Assembly: GCA_945965395.1 (NCBI GenBank)
Contig: CAMFND010000103.1
Span: 1-33,697, forward strand
Length of the DNA stretch: 33,697 nucleotides
Direction: 5' to 3'
Source of the DNA: an uncultured Bacteroides sp.
Lineage (GTDB): Bacteria; Bacteroidota; Bacteroidia; Bacteroidales; Bacteroidaceae
Shown here: one piece after another, positions 7,193 through 16,437 of the stretch
How the letters are laid out: every line of letters begins with the position of its first letter
Numbering within the stretch: position 1 is the stretch's first letter
Notes under the pieces: model-generated
Told to the model about the DNA's origin: nothing
The model's database searches: none
What the model saw: the letters and a program-made list of their open reading frames with translations, nothing else
Translations under genes and position numbers: made by a program

Positions 7193-8470
7193 TTAATTTA
7201 TTTCCAATACATACACAGGGGTTGCTTCTGAAGCCTTAACTTTTTCCCCGTCTCCCTGATGCGTTTCCTGCACAAATACATGCAGTTTCTGATGTGTTTT
7301 CCACAACTCCGTATCATAGCTGGGCTCCCAGGCATCTACAGAAAAATCGGTCAGGTCTTTCACCTGCCATTTGCCCGACTTTACATCGTCTGTATAGGCC
7401 ATAGATACTTTACTGCCACGTTCTGCATCACGGAACACAAAATAAGCCTTACCTTTATCTACCGCAATACGTGGTCGTGAAATCGGAATCATTTTTGTAC
7501 CTCCACCTTTTAGAGAGAACCCTTGCGAACGATCCATAATCTGACGGTTCTGCCATCCCTTCCCGTCGTTCCACACCAGCCTATATTGAGGAACCTCACT
7601 GTCTGCATCTCTCCAATAAGTCACAATGTAAGGATGTCCTTCGGCATCGGTACTCATACTCGTCTGGTTAATCAATTCACTATTTTGAGGAATGCGGCAA
7701 GCATATTCTGCATTATCCTTACAAATAGGCAAGGTATATTTCTCACCTGTCGATTTATACCACGTTTTTCCCTCATCGGGAGAATATGCATAACAAAGGT
7801 CATGATTCGTTTCCACCATCCAGGTCTCACGCCATACCCATGACAAATGAATCACTCCAGCCTTGTCCATATACAGTTGCCAGTAGGCATTCCGCTGATT
7901 TTCTCCGTCAATCAACACATCTTGTACACGTGTCCACTTCCGGCTCTTCAAATCATAACGATTCAATACCAGATTACCTCTTCCTGAAGCCCCGGAACGG
8001 TATACAAACAGCAAATCACCATCCGGCATCCGATAAAACTCCGGATACGTGACATCGTCTTCATCCTTACCGGTCATCGATTCTTTTTCTCCCAGCGTCA
8101 AAGCACCGGGTGCCGTACTCTTGCAATAGTTTAATTTGTTTCCGTGATGGTCGAAAGAAAGATGCAGATAACCGTCCCCATCCACCATCATACTGATGAC
8201 ATTATGTGCATCGGCTACATTTCCTTTATATTGACTGCGGTGCAACGTCCATTCGGTAGATTCCAAAGTACGTTTACCTACGGTCAAATATCCATCGGCA
8301 TCATAATAAGATATGTATTGTACTCCCCCGTCCGTAACCAGCGAACTGTTACGGAATACAGTCGTATTAACGGATGTTGAGCTATATCCGTCACCCACCT
8401 TAACAAGGCGTTGTGCAGAAATTCCACCCCAAATGAGAAAACCTATTAAAAATAGTAAGATGCGCTTCAT
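7193..8470 (-). CDS. Secreted BNR_4 seven-bladed propeller (PL24/PL25-like lyase or GH145-like)
   Basis: A 425-aa protein with a signal peptide (MKRILLFLIGFLIWGGISAQ). The rest is a BNR_4-type propeller: DAHN (87-90), SFDHHGNKL (105-113), LSWVWRET and a C-terminal propeller strand ending YVLEIN. Families with this fold include the ulvan lyases PL24/PL25 and the GH145 alpha-L-rhamnosidases that cut Rha-alpha1,4-GlcA. The GH145 rhamnosidase histidine is expected near residue 48; here that strand reads GGVQYISYYD (49-58) with Q51 and Y52 and no histidine, although a proper alignment is needed. With a GH105 domain encoded 15 bp downstream, I favour a lyase producing the unsaturated uronate that GH105 removes. 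It is the first gene of the two-gene operon. Confidence 0.78.
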   Translation of the reverse strand: MKRILLFLIGFLIWGGISAQRLVKVGDGYSSTSVNTTVFRNSSLVTDGGVQYISYYDADGYLTVGKRTLESTEWTLHRSQYKGNVADAHNVISMMVDGDGYLHLSFDHHGNKLNYCKSTAPGALTLGEKESMTGKDEDDVTYPEFYRMPDGDLLFVYRSGASGRGNLVLNRYDLKSRKWTRVQDVLIDGENQRNAYWQLYMDKAGVIHLSWVWRETWMVETNHDLCYAYSPDEGKTWYKSTGEKYTLPICKDNAEYACRIPQNSELINQTSMSTDAEGHPYIVTYWRDADSEVPQYRLVWNDGKGWQNRQIMDRSQGFSLKGGGTKMIPISRPRIAVDKGKAYFVFRDAERGSKVSMAYTDDVKSGKWQVKDLTDFSVDAWEPSYDTELWKTHQKLHVFVQETHQGDGEKVKASEATPVYVLEIN

Positions 8471-8494
8471 AGTTTATCTATTAAGTATCCTTTG

Positions 8495-8502
8495 CAAAAG
8501 TA
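8495..8502 (-). promoter_or_regulatory. -7 box for the glycan operon
   Basis: On the minus strand TACTTTTG matches the Bacteroides -7 consensus TAnnTTTG and lies 24 bp upstream of the BNR_4 gene start. I see no good -33 TTTG at the usual distance, so an activator may be needed. Confidence 0.55.
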
Positions 8503-8641
8503 GAATTTTCAGGTAAAAAAAGGTATAAAAATTTCGTCAAGGAGGGATAAAAAACGGGCAAGGAAAGCCGAATGGATAAAATCCTGCCCTTTTTGACCAA
8601 ATCGTCACATATTTCTATTCAAATGTTTGAGATACGGATAC

Positions 8642-8688
8642 AAAAAAACAGTCCGTATTCAAAGCTTTTACTTCAATACGGACTGTTT
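8642..8688 (-). terminator. Rho-independent terminator after murF
   Basis: A perfect 14-bp stem (AAACAGTCCGTATT at 8646-8659 with its reverse complement at 8675-8688), a 15-base loop and a minus-strand T-run. It lies just past the murF stop. Confidence 0.9.
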
Positions 8689-8703
8689 CACAAAAAATAT
8701 ATC

Positions 8704-9996
8704 TTACAGACAAGCTGGAAGTTCACTCAACTTCATACTGTTCGAACCTTTTATCAGCACACAACAATGCTGAACCGGATGAGCGGCCAGCATAGCTTCT
8801 ACCTCCTTCACGTTCTCATAATGTTCAAACGAAGCAGATAGTCCGGCAAACTCCGGCCCAACTAAAATCACGCGTTCAAACTGACATTCGTTCAGGAAGT
8901 CCACTACTTTCTGATGCTCTTCCCGACTTCCCTCACCCAGCTCTTTCATAGCACCTAGGATAGCTACCTTATGCTCGGCTTCCATCTGGCGGAAGTTAAG
9001 CAGCGCCGCCATCATACTGGTTGGGTTAGCATTATACGCATCCACAATCAGCGTATTGGATTCCGTCTGAACCAACTGTGAACGATTGTTCTGAGGTACA
9101 TAAGAAGAAAGTGCATGACAGATTTTTGTATCCTCCACGCCGAAATAACGACCAATAGCAACCGCTGCCAGTGCGTTATCCAAATTATAGGCACCTATCA
9201 GGTGTGTCTTCACCTCGTGTGACGCACCTTCTGCTATCCAGCCCAAATGCAGGAACGGAGAACAAGAAAGCACTGTCCCACTCACATCCAGCCCCGAGGT
9301 CTGTCCGTAACGGACACAATTCAATCCTTCTGCAATTTTATTCAGATGAGGATTCTCATTCTGAATGAAAATGGTGGCATTTCCTTTTTCCCGAAGATAG
9401 TCATACAACTCTCCCTTGGTACGGATGACTCCTTCAAAAGAACCGAATCCTTCCAGATGCGCCTTTCCTACATTGGTAATGATACCGCAATCAGGCTCAG
9501 CAATGTGAACCAGCGTCTTGATTTCACCCGGATGATTGGCTCCCATTTCAATGACAGCCACCTCATGTTCCGGCTTCAGGCGCAACAATGTCAAGGGCAC
9601 GCCAATATGGTTATTGAAATTTCCCTGTGTATAGAGCACATTGAATTTCTCTTTCAATACGGCCGCAATCAGTTCCTTCGTAGTGGTTTTCCCGTTGGTA
9701 CCAGTTACTCCCACCATGCGAGTCCCCAACTTACGACGATGATAATTGGCCAGCTGCTGCAATGTCTGAAGGCAATTTTCCACCAGCAAGATACGTGGAT
9801 TCTCCGGTGATGCATACTGTGGTTCATCGACCACGGCATAACGGCATCCCTGTGCCAGCGACTGTGCCGCAAACGCATTGCCATTAAATGTTTCTCCTTT
9901 CAGGGCCAGAAACATAGAACCCTCCGGACAATGACGGCTGTCGGTCGTCAGTCCGTTACACTCCGTAAACCGGCTGTATAGTTCTTCAATATCCAT
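8704..9996 (-). CDS. murF: UDP-MurNAc-tripeptide:D-Ala-D-Ala ligase (MurF)
   Basis: A 430-aa cytoplasmic ligase that adds the D-Ala-D-Ala dipeptide to UDP-MurNAc-tripeptide, using ATP, in the last soluble step of peptidoglycan precursor synthesis. The order of domains is Mur N-terminal (TTDSR at 17-21, FLALKG at 29-34), the central ATPase with P-loop GVTGTNGKTT (96-105) and NHIGVPLTLL, then the C-terminal Mur ligase domain with VDAYNANPTSM. The ATG at 9996 was chosen because it sits 4 bp after the trpS stop; an in-frame ATG at 10035 would extend 13 residues into trpS and adds unconserved sequence. It is probably transcribed with trpS. Confidence 0.95.
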   Translation of the reverse strand: MDIEELYSRFTECNGLTTDSRHCPEGSMFLALKGETFNGNAFAAQSLAQGCRYAVVDEPQYASPENPRILLVENCLQTLQQLANYHRRKLGTRMVGVTGTNGKTTTKELIAAVLKEKFNVLYTQGNFNNHIGVPLTLLRLKPEHEVAVIEMGANHPGEIKTLVHIAEPDCGIITNVGKAHLEGFGSFEGVIRTKGELYDYLREKGNATIFIQNENPHLNKIAEGLNCVRYGQTSGLDVSGTVLSCSPFLHLGWIAEGASHEVKTHLIGAYNLDNALAAVAIGRYFGVEDTKICHALSSYVPQNNRSQLVQTESNTLIVDAYNANPTSMMAALLNFRQMEAEHKVAILGAMKELGEGSREEHQKVVDFLNECQFERVILVGPEFAGLSASFEHYENVKEVEAMLAAHPVQHCCVLIKGSNSMKLSELPACL

Positions 9997-10000
9997 ATTC

Positions 10001-11110
<1,110 letters not shown>

Positions 11111-11127
11111 TCATTTTTAAATTGCAG

Positions 11128-11135
11128 CAAAGATA
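11128..11135 (-). promoter_or_regulatory. -7 box for trpS-murF
   Basis: Minus-strand TATCTTTG, a perfect TAnnTTTG match 32 bp upstream of the trpS ATG, with a TTG about 20 bp further upstream. Confidence 0.65.
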
Positions 11136-11228
11136 GCGAAAGGTGAGCGAAGCTCCAAGCCAAAAGCTTGCTTTTGAGTGAAAGAGCTTTCGAACCGCAT
11201 CCTATCTTCTCTAAAGATATATAAATCC

Positions 11229-11259
11229 TTTGTTTTCTTCAAAATAAATCGTTTCTTTG
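11229..11259 (+). promoter_or_regulatory. Promoter for carB
   Basis: TTTG (11229-11232), 19 bp, then TTTCTTTG (11252-11259), which is one mismatch from TAnnTTTG. It implies a leader of roughly 70 nt before the carB ATG. The 11096-11335 spacer holds this and the trpS promoter; the 66-codon frame within it has no recognisable product. Confidence 0.55.
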
Positions 11260-11335
11260 CAAGAGGTCTCTGCAGACAAACCATCTGCCTGACAGGGACT
11301 ACCTTTAACGATACCACAACAAATTATCTATAACC

Positions 11336-14300
11336 ATGAAGAAAGAACTCAAAAAAGTCCTGGTTCTCGGATCAGGCGCACTGAAAATCGGGCAAGCCGG
11401 AGAATTCGACTACTCAGGTTCACAAGCACTGAAAGCCTTACGCGAAGAAGGCATCCGCTCGGTACTTATCAACCCTAATATTGCTACTATTCAGACTTCG
11501 GAAGGAATTGCCGACCAAGTATATTTCCTGCCCGTTACACCTTATTTCGTAACTGAAATTATTAAGAAAGAACACCCGGACGGCATTCTGCTGGCCTTTG
11601 GAGGACAAACGGCCCTGAACTGCGGTACGGAACTTTACCAGAAAGGTATATTGAAAGAATACGGTGTGGAAGTGTTAGGTACTTCCGTAGATGCCATTAT
11701 GTATACAGAAGACCGCGACCTCTTTGTCAAGAAGTTGAACGAGAAATCTCTGAAAACTCCGGTCAGCCGTGCGGTAGAAAACATGAAAGACGCATTGGAA
11801 GCAGCACGTACCATCGGTTACCCGGTAATGATCCGTTCGGCTTACGCATTAGGAGGATTAGGAAGTGGTATCTGCCCTGATGAAGAAAAATTTATCGAAC
11901 TGGCTGAAAGTGCCTTTACCTTCTCTCCACAGATTCTAGTGGAAGAATCACTGAAAGGCTGGAAAGAAATTGAATTCGAAGTGATTCGCGATGCCAACGA
12001 CCACTGTTTCACCGTGGCCAGCATGGAAAACTTCGACCCGCTGGGTATTCATACCGGTGAATCTATCGTAGTGGCTCCTACCTGCTCACTAAGCGAAGAA
12101 CAGGTAACCATGTTGCAGGATTTGTCTAAGCAATGTATCCGTCACCTGAACATTGTGGGTGAATGTAATATTCAGTATGCGTTCAATGCCGAAACCAACG
12201 ATTATCGTATCATTGAAGTAAATGCCCGCCTGAGCCGTTCTTCTGCACTGGCTTCCAAAGCAACCGGTTATCCGTTGGCTTTCGTTGCTGCCAAGATTGC
12301 CTTAGGCTATACCTTGGATGAAATCGGAGAAATGGGTACACCGAACTCTGCTTACGTAGCTCCGCAACTGGATTACCTGATTTGTAAGATTCCGCGTTGG
12401 GACCTCAACAAGTTTGCCGGAGTTTCTCACCGCATCGGTTCAAGCATGAAGTCTGTGGGTGAAATCATGTCTATCGGACGCACGTTTGAAGAAATCATCC
12501 AGAAAGGTCTTCGTATGATTGGACAGGGTATGCACGGATTTGTAGGCAATGACCACACCCGCTTCACCAATTTGGATGATGAACTGGCCAATCCGACTGA
12601 CTTGCGTATCTTTGCCATTGCACAGGCACTGGAAGAAGGTTACTCTATCGAACGTATCTATGAACTGACCAAGATTGACCCGTGGTTTATCGGTAAACTG
12701 AAAAATATCGTAGACTACAAGCATAAACTGTCAACCTACAACTCGCTTGAAGAACTTCCGGCAGAGGTACTTCGTGAAGCAAAAGTGATGGGATTCTCTG
12801 ACTTCCAGATTGCCCGCTTCGTACTGAAGCCTCAGCAGGGTAACATGGAAAAGGAAAATCTGGCCGTTCGTTCTTACCGTAAGAAATTAGGTATCCTTCC
12901 GTCCGTGAAACGCATCAATACCGTAGCTTCCGAACATCCGGAACTGACCAACTACTTGTACATGACGTATGCCGTAGAAGGATACGATGTGAATTATTAC
13001 AAGAATGAAAAGTCAGTCATCGTGTTAGGTTCAGGAGCTTACCGCATCGGTTCATCTGTGGAATTTGACTGGTGCTCGGTAAATGCAATCCAGACAGCCC
13101 GCAAGTTAGGCTACAAGTCTATTATGATTAACTACAACCCGGAAACGGTTTCTACTGACTACGACGTGTGCGACCGCTTGTACTTCGACGAATTGTCATT
13201 CGAACGCGTACTCGACGTAATTGATTTGGAACAGCCGCGCGGCGTCATCGTATCTGTAGGTGGTCAGATTCCGAACAACCTGGCTATGAAACTCTATCGC
13301 CAGTCGGTTCCGGTATTGGGTACCTCTCCTATTTCTATTGACCGTGCTGAAAACCGCAACAAGTTCTCGGCTATGCTTGACCAGTTGGGCATCGACCAGC
13401 CGGCTTGGCAGGAACTGACCAGCCTGGACGATGTGAAAGACTTTGTCAAGAAAGTGGGTTACCCGGTACTGGTTCGTCCATCATACGTACTGAGTGGTGC
13501 AGCCATGAACGTATGCTACGACCAGGAAGAACTGGAACGCTTCCTGCAAATGGCCAGCGAAGTATCAAAAGAATATCCGGTAGTTGTATCACAATTCATG
13601 CAGGAAACCAAGGAAATAGAATTCGATGCTGTGGCACAGAACGGTGAAATCGTGGAATATGCTATTTCAGAACACATCGAATTTGCCGGTGTACACTCTG
13701 GTGATGCGACACTTGTCTTCCCGGCACAGCACATCTATTTTGCTACTGCCCGCCAGATTAAGAAAATCAGCCGCAAGATTGCCAAAGAACTCAATATCTC
13801 CGGTCCGTTCAACATCCAGTTCCTGGCTAAGAACAACGATGTGAAGGTAATCGAATGTAACCTGCGTGCTTCACGTAGCTTCCCGTTTGTATCAAAAGTA
13901 TTGAAGCGCAACTTTATCGAAACGGCTACCCGCATCTTGCTGGATGCTCCTTACGTACGTCCTGACAAGCTGGCGTTCGACATTGACTGGATTGGTGTAA
14001 AAGCTTCTCAGTTCTCATTCGCCCGTCTGCAGAATGCCGACCCGGTACTGGGAGTAGACATGTCATCTACCGGTGAAGTAGGTTGCTTGGGAGACGACTT
14101 CGATGAAGCATTGCTGAATGCCTTGATTGCAACCGGCTACAAGATTCCGAAACAGTCCGTTCTGTTCTCTTCCGGTGCCACCAAGTCGAAAGTTGATTTG
14201 CTGGATGCCAGCCAGATGCTTCACCAGAAAGGATACAACATCTATGCTACAGCTGGTACGGCTGCCTTCCTGAACTCTCATGGCATCACCACTACTCCGG

Positions 14301-14560
14301 TGTTCTGGCCGGATGAACGTCCGAATGCAGAAAACAATGTGATGAAGATGATTGCGGAACATAAGTTCGACTTGATTGTCAACATCCCGAAAAACCACAC
14401 CAAACGGGAACTGACCAACGGTTACCGCATCCGCCGTGGTGCCATCGACCACAACATTCCGTTGATTACCAACGCACGTCTGGCCAAAGCGTTCATCGAA
14501 GCATTCTGCCACATGAACCAGAATGAAATCCAGATTAAGAGCTGGCAGGAATATAAATAA
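11336..14560 (+). CDS. carB: Carbamoyl-phosphate synthase large subunit
   Basis: A 1,074-aa protein of normal CarB length that makes carbamoyl phosphate from bicarbonate, ATP and ammonia delivered by the small subunit CarA, feeding pyrimidine and arginine synthesis. Two homologous halves are visible: the carboxyphosphate half starting VLGSGALKIGQAGEFDYSG with ATP-grasp motif MIRSAYALGGLGSG, and the carbamoyl half starting VLGSGAYRIGSSVEFDWCS with VRPSYVLSGAAM. The C-terminal about 140 residues form the MGS-like allosteric domain (KGYNIYATAGTAAFLN). carA is not in this window. The gene is followed directly by a 22-bp-period repeat array that may act as its terminator. Confidence 0.96.
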   Translation: MKKELKKVLVLGSGALKIGQAGEFDYSGSQALKALREEGIRSVLINPNIATIQTSEGIADQVYFLPVTPYFVTEIIKKEHPDGILLAFGGQTALNCGTELYQKGILKEYGVEVLGTSVDAIMYTEDRDLFVKKLNEKSLKTPVSRAVENMKDALEAARTIGYPVMIRSAYALGGLGSGICPDEEKFIELAESAFTFSPQILVEESLKGWKEIEFEVIRDANDHCFTVASMENFDPLGIHTGESIVVAPTCSLSEEQVTMLQDLSKQCIRHLNIVGECNIQYAFNAETNDYRIIEVNARLSRSSALASKATGYPLAFVAAKIALGYTLDEIGEMGTPNSAYVAPQLDYLICKIPRWDLNKFAGVSHRIGSSMKSVGEIMSIGRTFEEIIQKGLRMIGQGMHGFVGNDHTRFTNLDDELANPTDLRIFAIAQALEEGYSIERIYELTKIDPWFIGKLKNIVDYKHKLSTYNSLEELPAEVLREAKVMGFSDFQIARFVLKPQQGNMEKENLAVRSYRKKLGILPSVKRINTVASEHPELTNYLYMTYAVEGYDVNYYKNEKSVIVLGSGAYRIGSSVEFDWCSVNAIQTARKLGYKSIMINYNPETVSTDYDVCDRLYFDELSFERVLDVIDLEQPRGVIVSVGGQIPNNLAMKLYRQSVPVLGTSPISIDRAENRNKFSAMLDQLGIDQPAWQELTSLDDVKDFVKKVGYPVLVRPSYVLSGAAMNVCYDQEELERFLQMASEVSKEYPVVVSQFMQETKEIEFDAVAQNGEIVEYAISEHIEFAGVHSGDATLVFPAQHIYFATARQIKKISRKIAKELNISGPFNIQFLAKNNDVKVIECNLRASRSFPFVSKVLKRNFIETATRILLDAPYVRPDKLAFDIDWIGVKASQFSFARLQNADPVLGVDMSSTGEVGCLGDDFDEALLNALIATGYKIPKQSVLFSSGATKSKVDLLDASQMLHQKGYNIYATAGTAAFLNSHGITTTPVFWPDERPNAENNVMKMIAEHKFDLIVNIPKNHTKRELTNGYRIRRGAIDHNIPLITNARLAKAFIEAFCHMNQNEIQIKSWQEYK

Positions 14561-14583
14561 GGTATACCAAAGGTAGAAAATAA

Positions 14584-14709
14584 GAACGTCAAAGCGCTTG
14601 CAACAAAACGCTTTGACGTTTAGATTAAAACGCAAGTGCGTTTGAAGTAAAATGCACTTGCGTTTGAACTCAAACGTACTTGCGTTTCATATCAAACGCA
14701 CTTACGTTT
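14584..14709 (+). repeat. Six-unit, 22-bp-period palindrome array after carB
   Basis: Six 16-bp units start at 14584, 14606, 14628, 14650, 14672 and 14694, each followed by an unrelated 6-bp spacer, so the period is exactly 22 bp. Units 3-6 are variants of AAACGCACTTGCGTTT (for example AAACGCAAGTGCGTTT, AAATGCACTTGCGTTT, AAACGTACTTGCGTTT), each itself quasi-palindromic with 6-7-bp arms. Units 1 and 2 (GAACGTCAAAGCGCTT and AAACGCTTTGACGTTT) are inverted copies of each other and form a 16-bp hairpin with loop GCAACA. A T-run and CACTCC follow unit 6. The spacers are too short for CRISPR. Termination, protein binding or a REP-like element are all possible. Confidence 0.92.
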
Positions 14710-14742
14710 TTTCACTCCTTCTATTGTTCTTATGAAAAGCAT

Positions 14743-14786
14743 AAAAAATACCGCTGAAAAGACTCTCAAAATCTCTCCAGCGGCAT
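14743..14786 (-). terminator. Terminator of the DUF368 transporter gene
   Basis: Minus-strand hairpin with GCCGCTG pairing to CAGCGGT (arms at about 14749-14756 and 14778-14786), followed by six T residues. It lies 22 bp past the stop. Confidence 0.8.
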
Positions 14787-14808
14787 CGTATACCTATAAA
14801 GAAACTCC

Positions 14809-15735
14809 TTAACGAACCGGTGTCTTGGCCGAAAGTTTCTCCAGAAAATACACTAAGAAAAAGCCTACTACCATCAGCACTACTGCTTCCGGCACATGTG
14901 CATTAGGCAATATATTGTTTTCTATCAAAGGCTTTACTTCTCCGTGGCTGTCGACAAATGTCTCTACCACCTCTTTCCAAGGCCAAACTTTATTCAGGGA
15001 GCCCAACATAAAGCCTGTCAGTACCGCCAGCGTGATGTTGCGGAAATGTGCCAACGCATACGACAAGATGCGTGAAAAAGAGGTTATTCCAATGCAGGCA
15101 CCTGCTCCAAACACAGCAATCACCACTACATCAAGCGTTTTCACTGCATCCATAATGAAAAAATACTTGCCTAACAACACCAGAATGAAACTACCGGAAA
15201 TACCCGGAAGAATCATGGCACAAATGGCAATGGCTCCGCACAGGAAGATGAAAAGCAGATTAGAAGGCGTTTCGGCCGGAGTTGCCACGGTAATATAAAA
15301 GGCAACCACTGCCCCAATGACAAAAGCCACCCACGTTTTCCAGCTCTTCCACTCCTTAATGTCTTTCGACACAAACCAGGTAGACGCCAGCACCAGTCCG
15401 AAGAAGAACGACCACACCAATATCGGCTGGTTTACCAACAGCCATGTAATCAGCTTGGCCAATGAAAATACGCTGATACCGATACCTGCCAGCAGGAAAA
15501 ACAAGAAATTACCATTGATTTTCTTCCAGAAAGTCGCCCATTTTCCTGAGAAGAAAAGTTTCAGGCTTTCCAGATTAATACTTTTAATCGAGTTAATCAG
15601 TTCGTCATAAATGCCTACAATAAAGGCAATGGTTCCTCCTGAGACTCCGGGAACTACATCCGCGGCTCCCATCCCCATTCCTTTCAGCATCAAAACTGCA
15701 TAGTCTTTCAGTTTTCGTTCCATCAATTTTCCCAT
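14809..15735 (-). CDS. DUF368 membrane protein, undecaprenyl-phosphate transporter (PopT family)
   Basis: A 308-aa polytopic inner-membrane protein with about eight hydrophobic segments. DUF368 signature motifs occur twice: VVPGVSGGTIAF near residue 30 and ILPGISGSFILVLLGKY near residue 175, one per inverted half. DUF368 proteins are known to return undecaprenyl phosphate, the lipid carrier for peptidoglycan and surface glycans, across the membrane; this assignment rests on family membership. An in-frame ATG four codons downstream (MERKLKD) is an alternative start. It is convergent with carB and monocistronic. Confidence 0.88.
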   Translation of the reverse strand: MGKLMERKLKDYAVLMLKGMGMGAADVVPGVSGGTIAFIVGIYDELINSIKSINLESLKLFFSGKWATFWKKINGNFLFFLLAGIGISVFSLAKLITWLLVNQPILVWSFFFGLVLASTWFVSKDIKEWKSWKTWVAFVIGAVVAFYITVATPAETPSNLLFIFLCGAIAICAMILPGISGSFILVLLGKYFFIMDAVKTLDVVVIAVFGAGACIGITSFSRILSYALAHFRNITLAVLTGFMLGSLNKVWPWKEVVETFVDSHGEVKPLIENNILPNAHVPEAVVLMVVGFFLVYFLEKLSAKTPVR

Positions 15736-15849
15736 AAATGATTAGCGAATGCAAAGTAAGTGAAAAAAACGCTCGGAGTCACTATCTCCAAAAACATTTT
15801 ATGGTTTTTGTTGTTATATTTATGACGAATATTCAAAAATAGAATCATT

Positions 15850-16353
15850 ATGGCAACAACTTTATTTCAAGGAACTCCCGTAGCACTGGCCGGAGAGTTT
15901 ATACAAAAAGGGGTACAGGCTCCCGACTTTTCACTGGTAAAAGGCGATTTAAGCACTTTTTCTCTGGCTGATGCCAAAGGAAAATTTGTAGTACTGAACA
16001 TCTTCCCCAGCATGGATACCGGAGTATGCGCTGCTTCTGTACGTAAGTTCAACAAACTGGCAGCCGGAATGGAAAATACGTTGGTACTGGCTATTTCGAA
16101 AGACCTTCCGTTTGCACAAGGACGTTTCTGCACGGCAGAAGGAATTGAACACGTTATTCCTTTGTCTGACTTCCGCTATACTTCCACTTTCGGAAAAGAC
16201 TACGGAGTGCTGATGACCGACGGCCCGCTGTGTGGACTATTGGCTCGCGCCGTGGTTATCCTCAATCCGGAAGGAAAGGTTATCTACACCCAGCTGGTTC
16301 CGGAAATCGTAGAGGAACCGGATTATGATGCCGCACTTGCTGCACTCAAATAA
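15850..16353 (+). CDS. tpx: Thiol peroxidase Tpx
   Basis: A 167-aa atypical 2-Cys peroxiredoxin that reduces hydroperoxides with thioredoxin as electron donor. The peroxidatic cysteine is C60 in [12 protein letters not shown] and the resolving cysteine C94 in GRFCTAEG, one residue from the positions in E. coli Tpx (C61, C95). It has no signal peptide, so it is cytoplasmic. It is a single gene with its own terminator, convergent with the GDP-mannose pyrophosphorylase gene. The upstream 114-bp spacer has only an imperfect -7 candidate. Confidence 0.95.
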   Translation: MATTLFQGTPVALAGEFIQKGVQAPDFSLVKGDLSTFSLADAKGKFVVLNIFPSMDTGVCAASVRKFNKLAAGMENTLVLAISKDLPFAQGRFCTAEGIEHVIPLSDFRYTSTFGKDYGVLMTDGPLCGLLARAVVILNPEGKVIYTQLVPEIVEEPDYDAALAALK

Positions 16354-16376
16354 AATTTAAAGGTATATAAATAAGA

Positions 16377-16414
16377 AAAAGGGACAGTCCGTATTTTTCA
16401 CGTCTGTCCCTTTT
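16377..16414. terminator. Bidirectional terminator between tpx and the mannose guanylyltransferase gene
   Basis: A perfect 11-bp stem (AAAAGGGACAG at 16377-16387, reverse complement at 16404-16414) with a 16-base loop, an A-rich 5' side and a T-rich 3' side (CTTTTT). It can serve both convergent genes. Confidence 0.85.
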
Positions 16415-16437
16415 CTTTTTATCTTTTATCAATTTTC

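Noticed and set aside
6413-7231. 272-codon plus-strand open frame opposite the GH105 region
   Set aside because: Antisense to conserved GH105 motifs, with low-complexity I/L/H-rich translation; a shadow frame.
11117-11317. 66-codon minus-strand frame between trpS and carB
   Set aside because: It covers both divergent promoters, has no recognisable product and no good ribosome site.
14584-14709. CRISPR array
   Set aside because: Spacers are only 6 bp, repeats are 16 bp and vary, and there are no cas genes; the same applies to 33316-33441.
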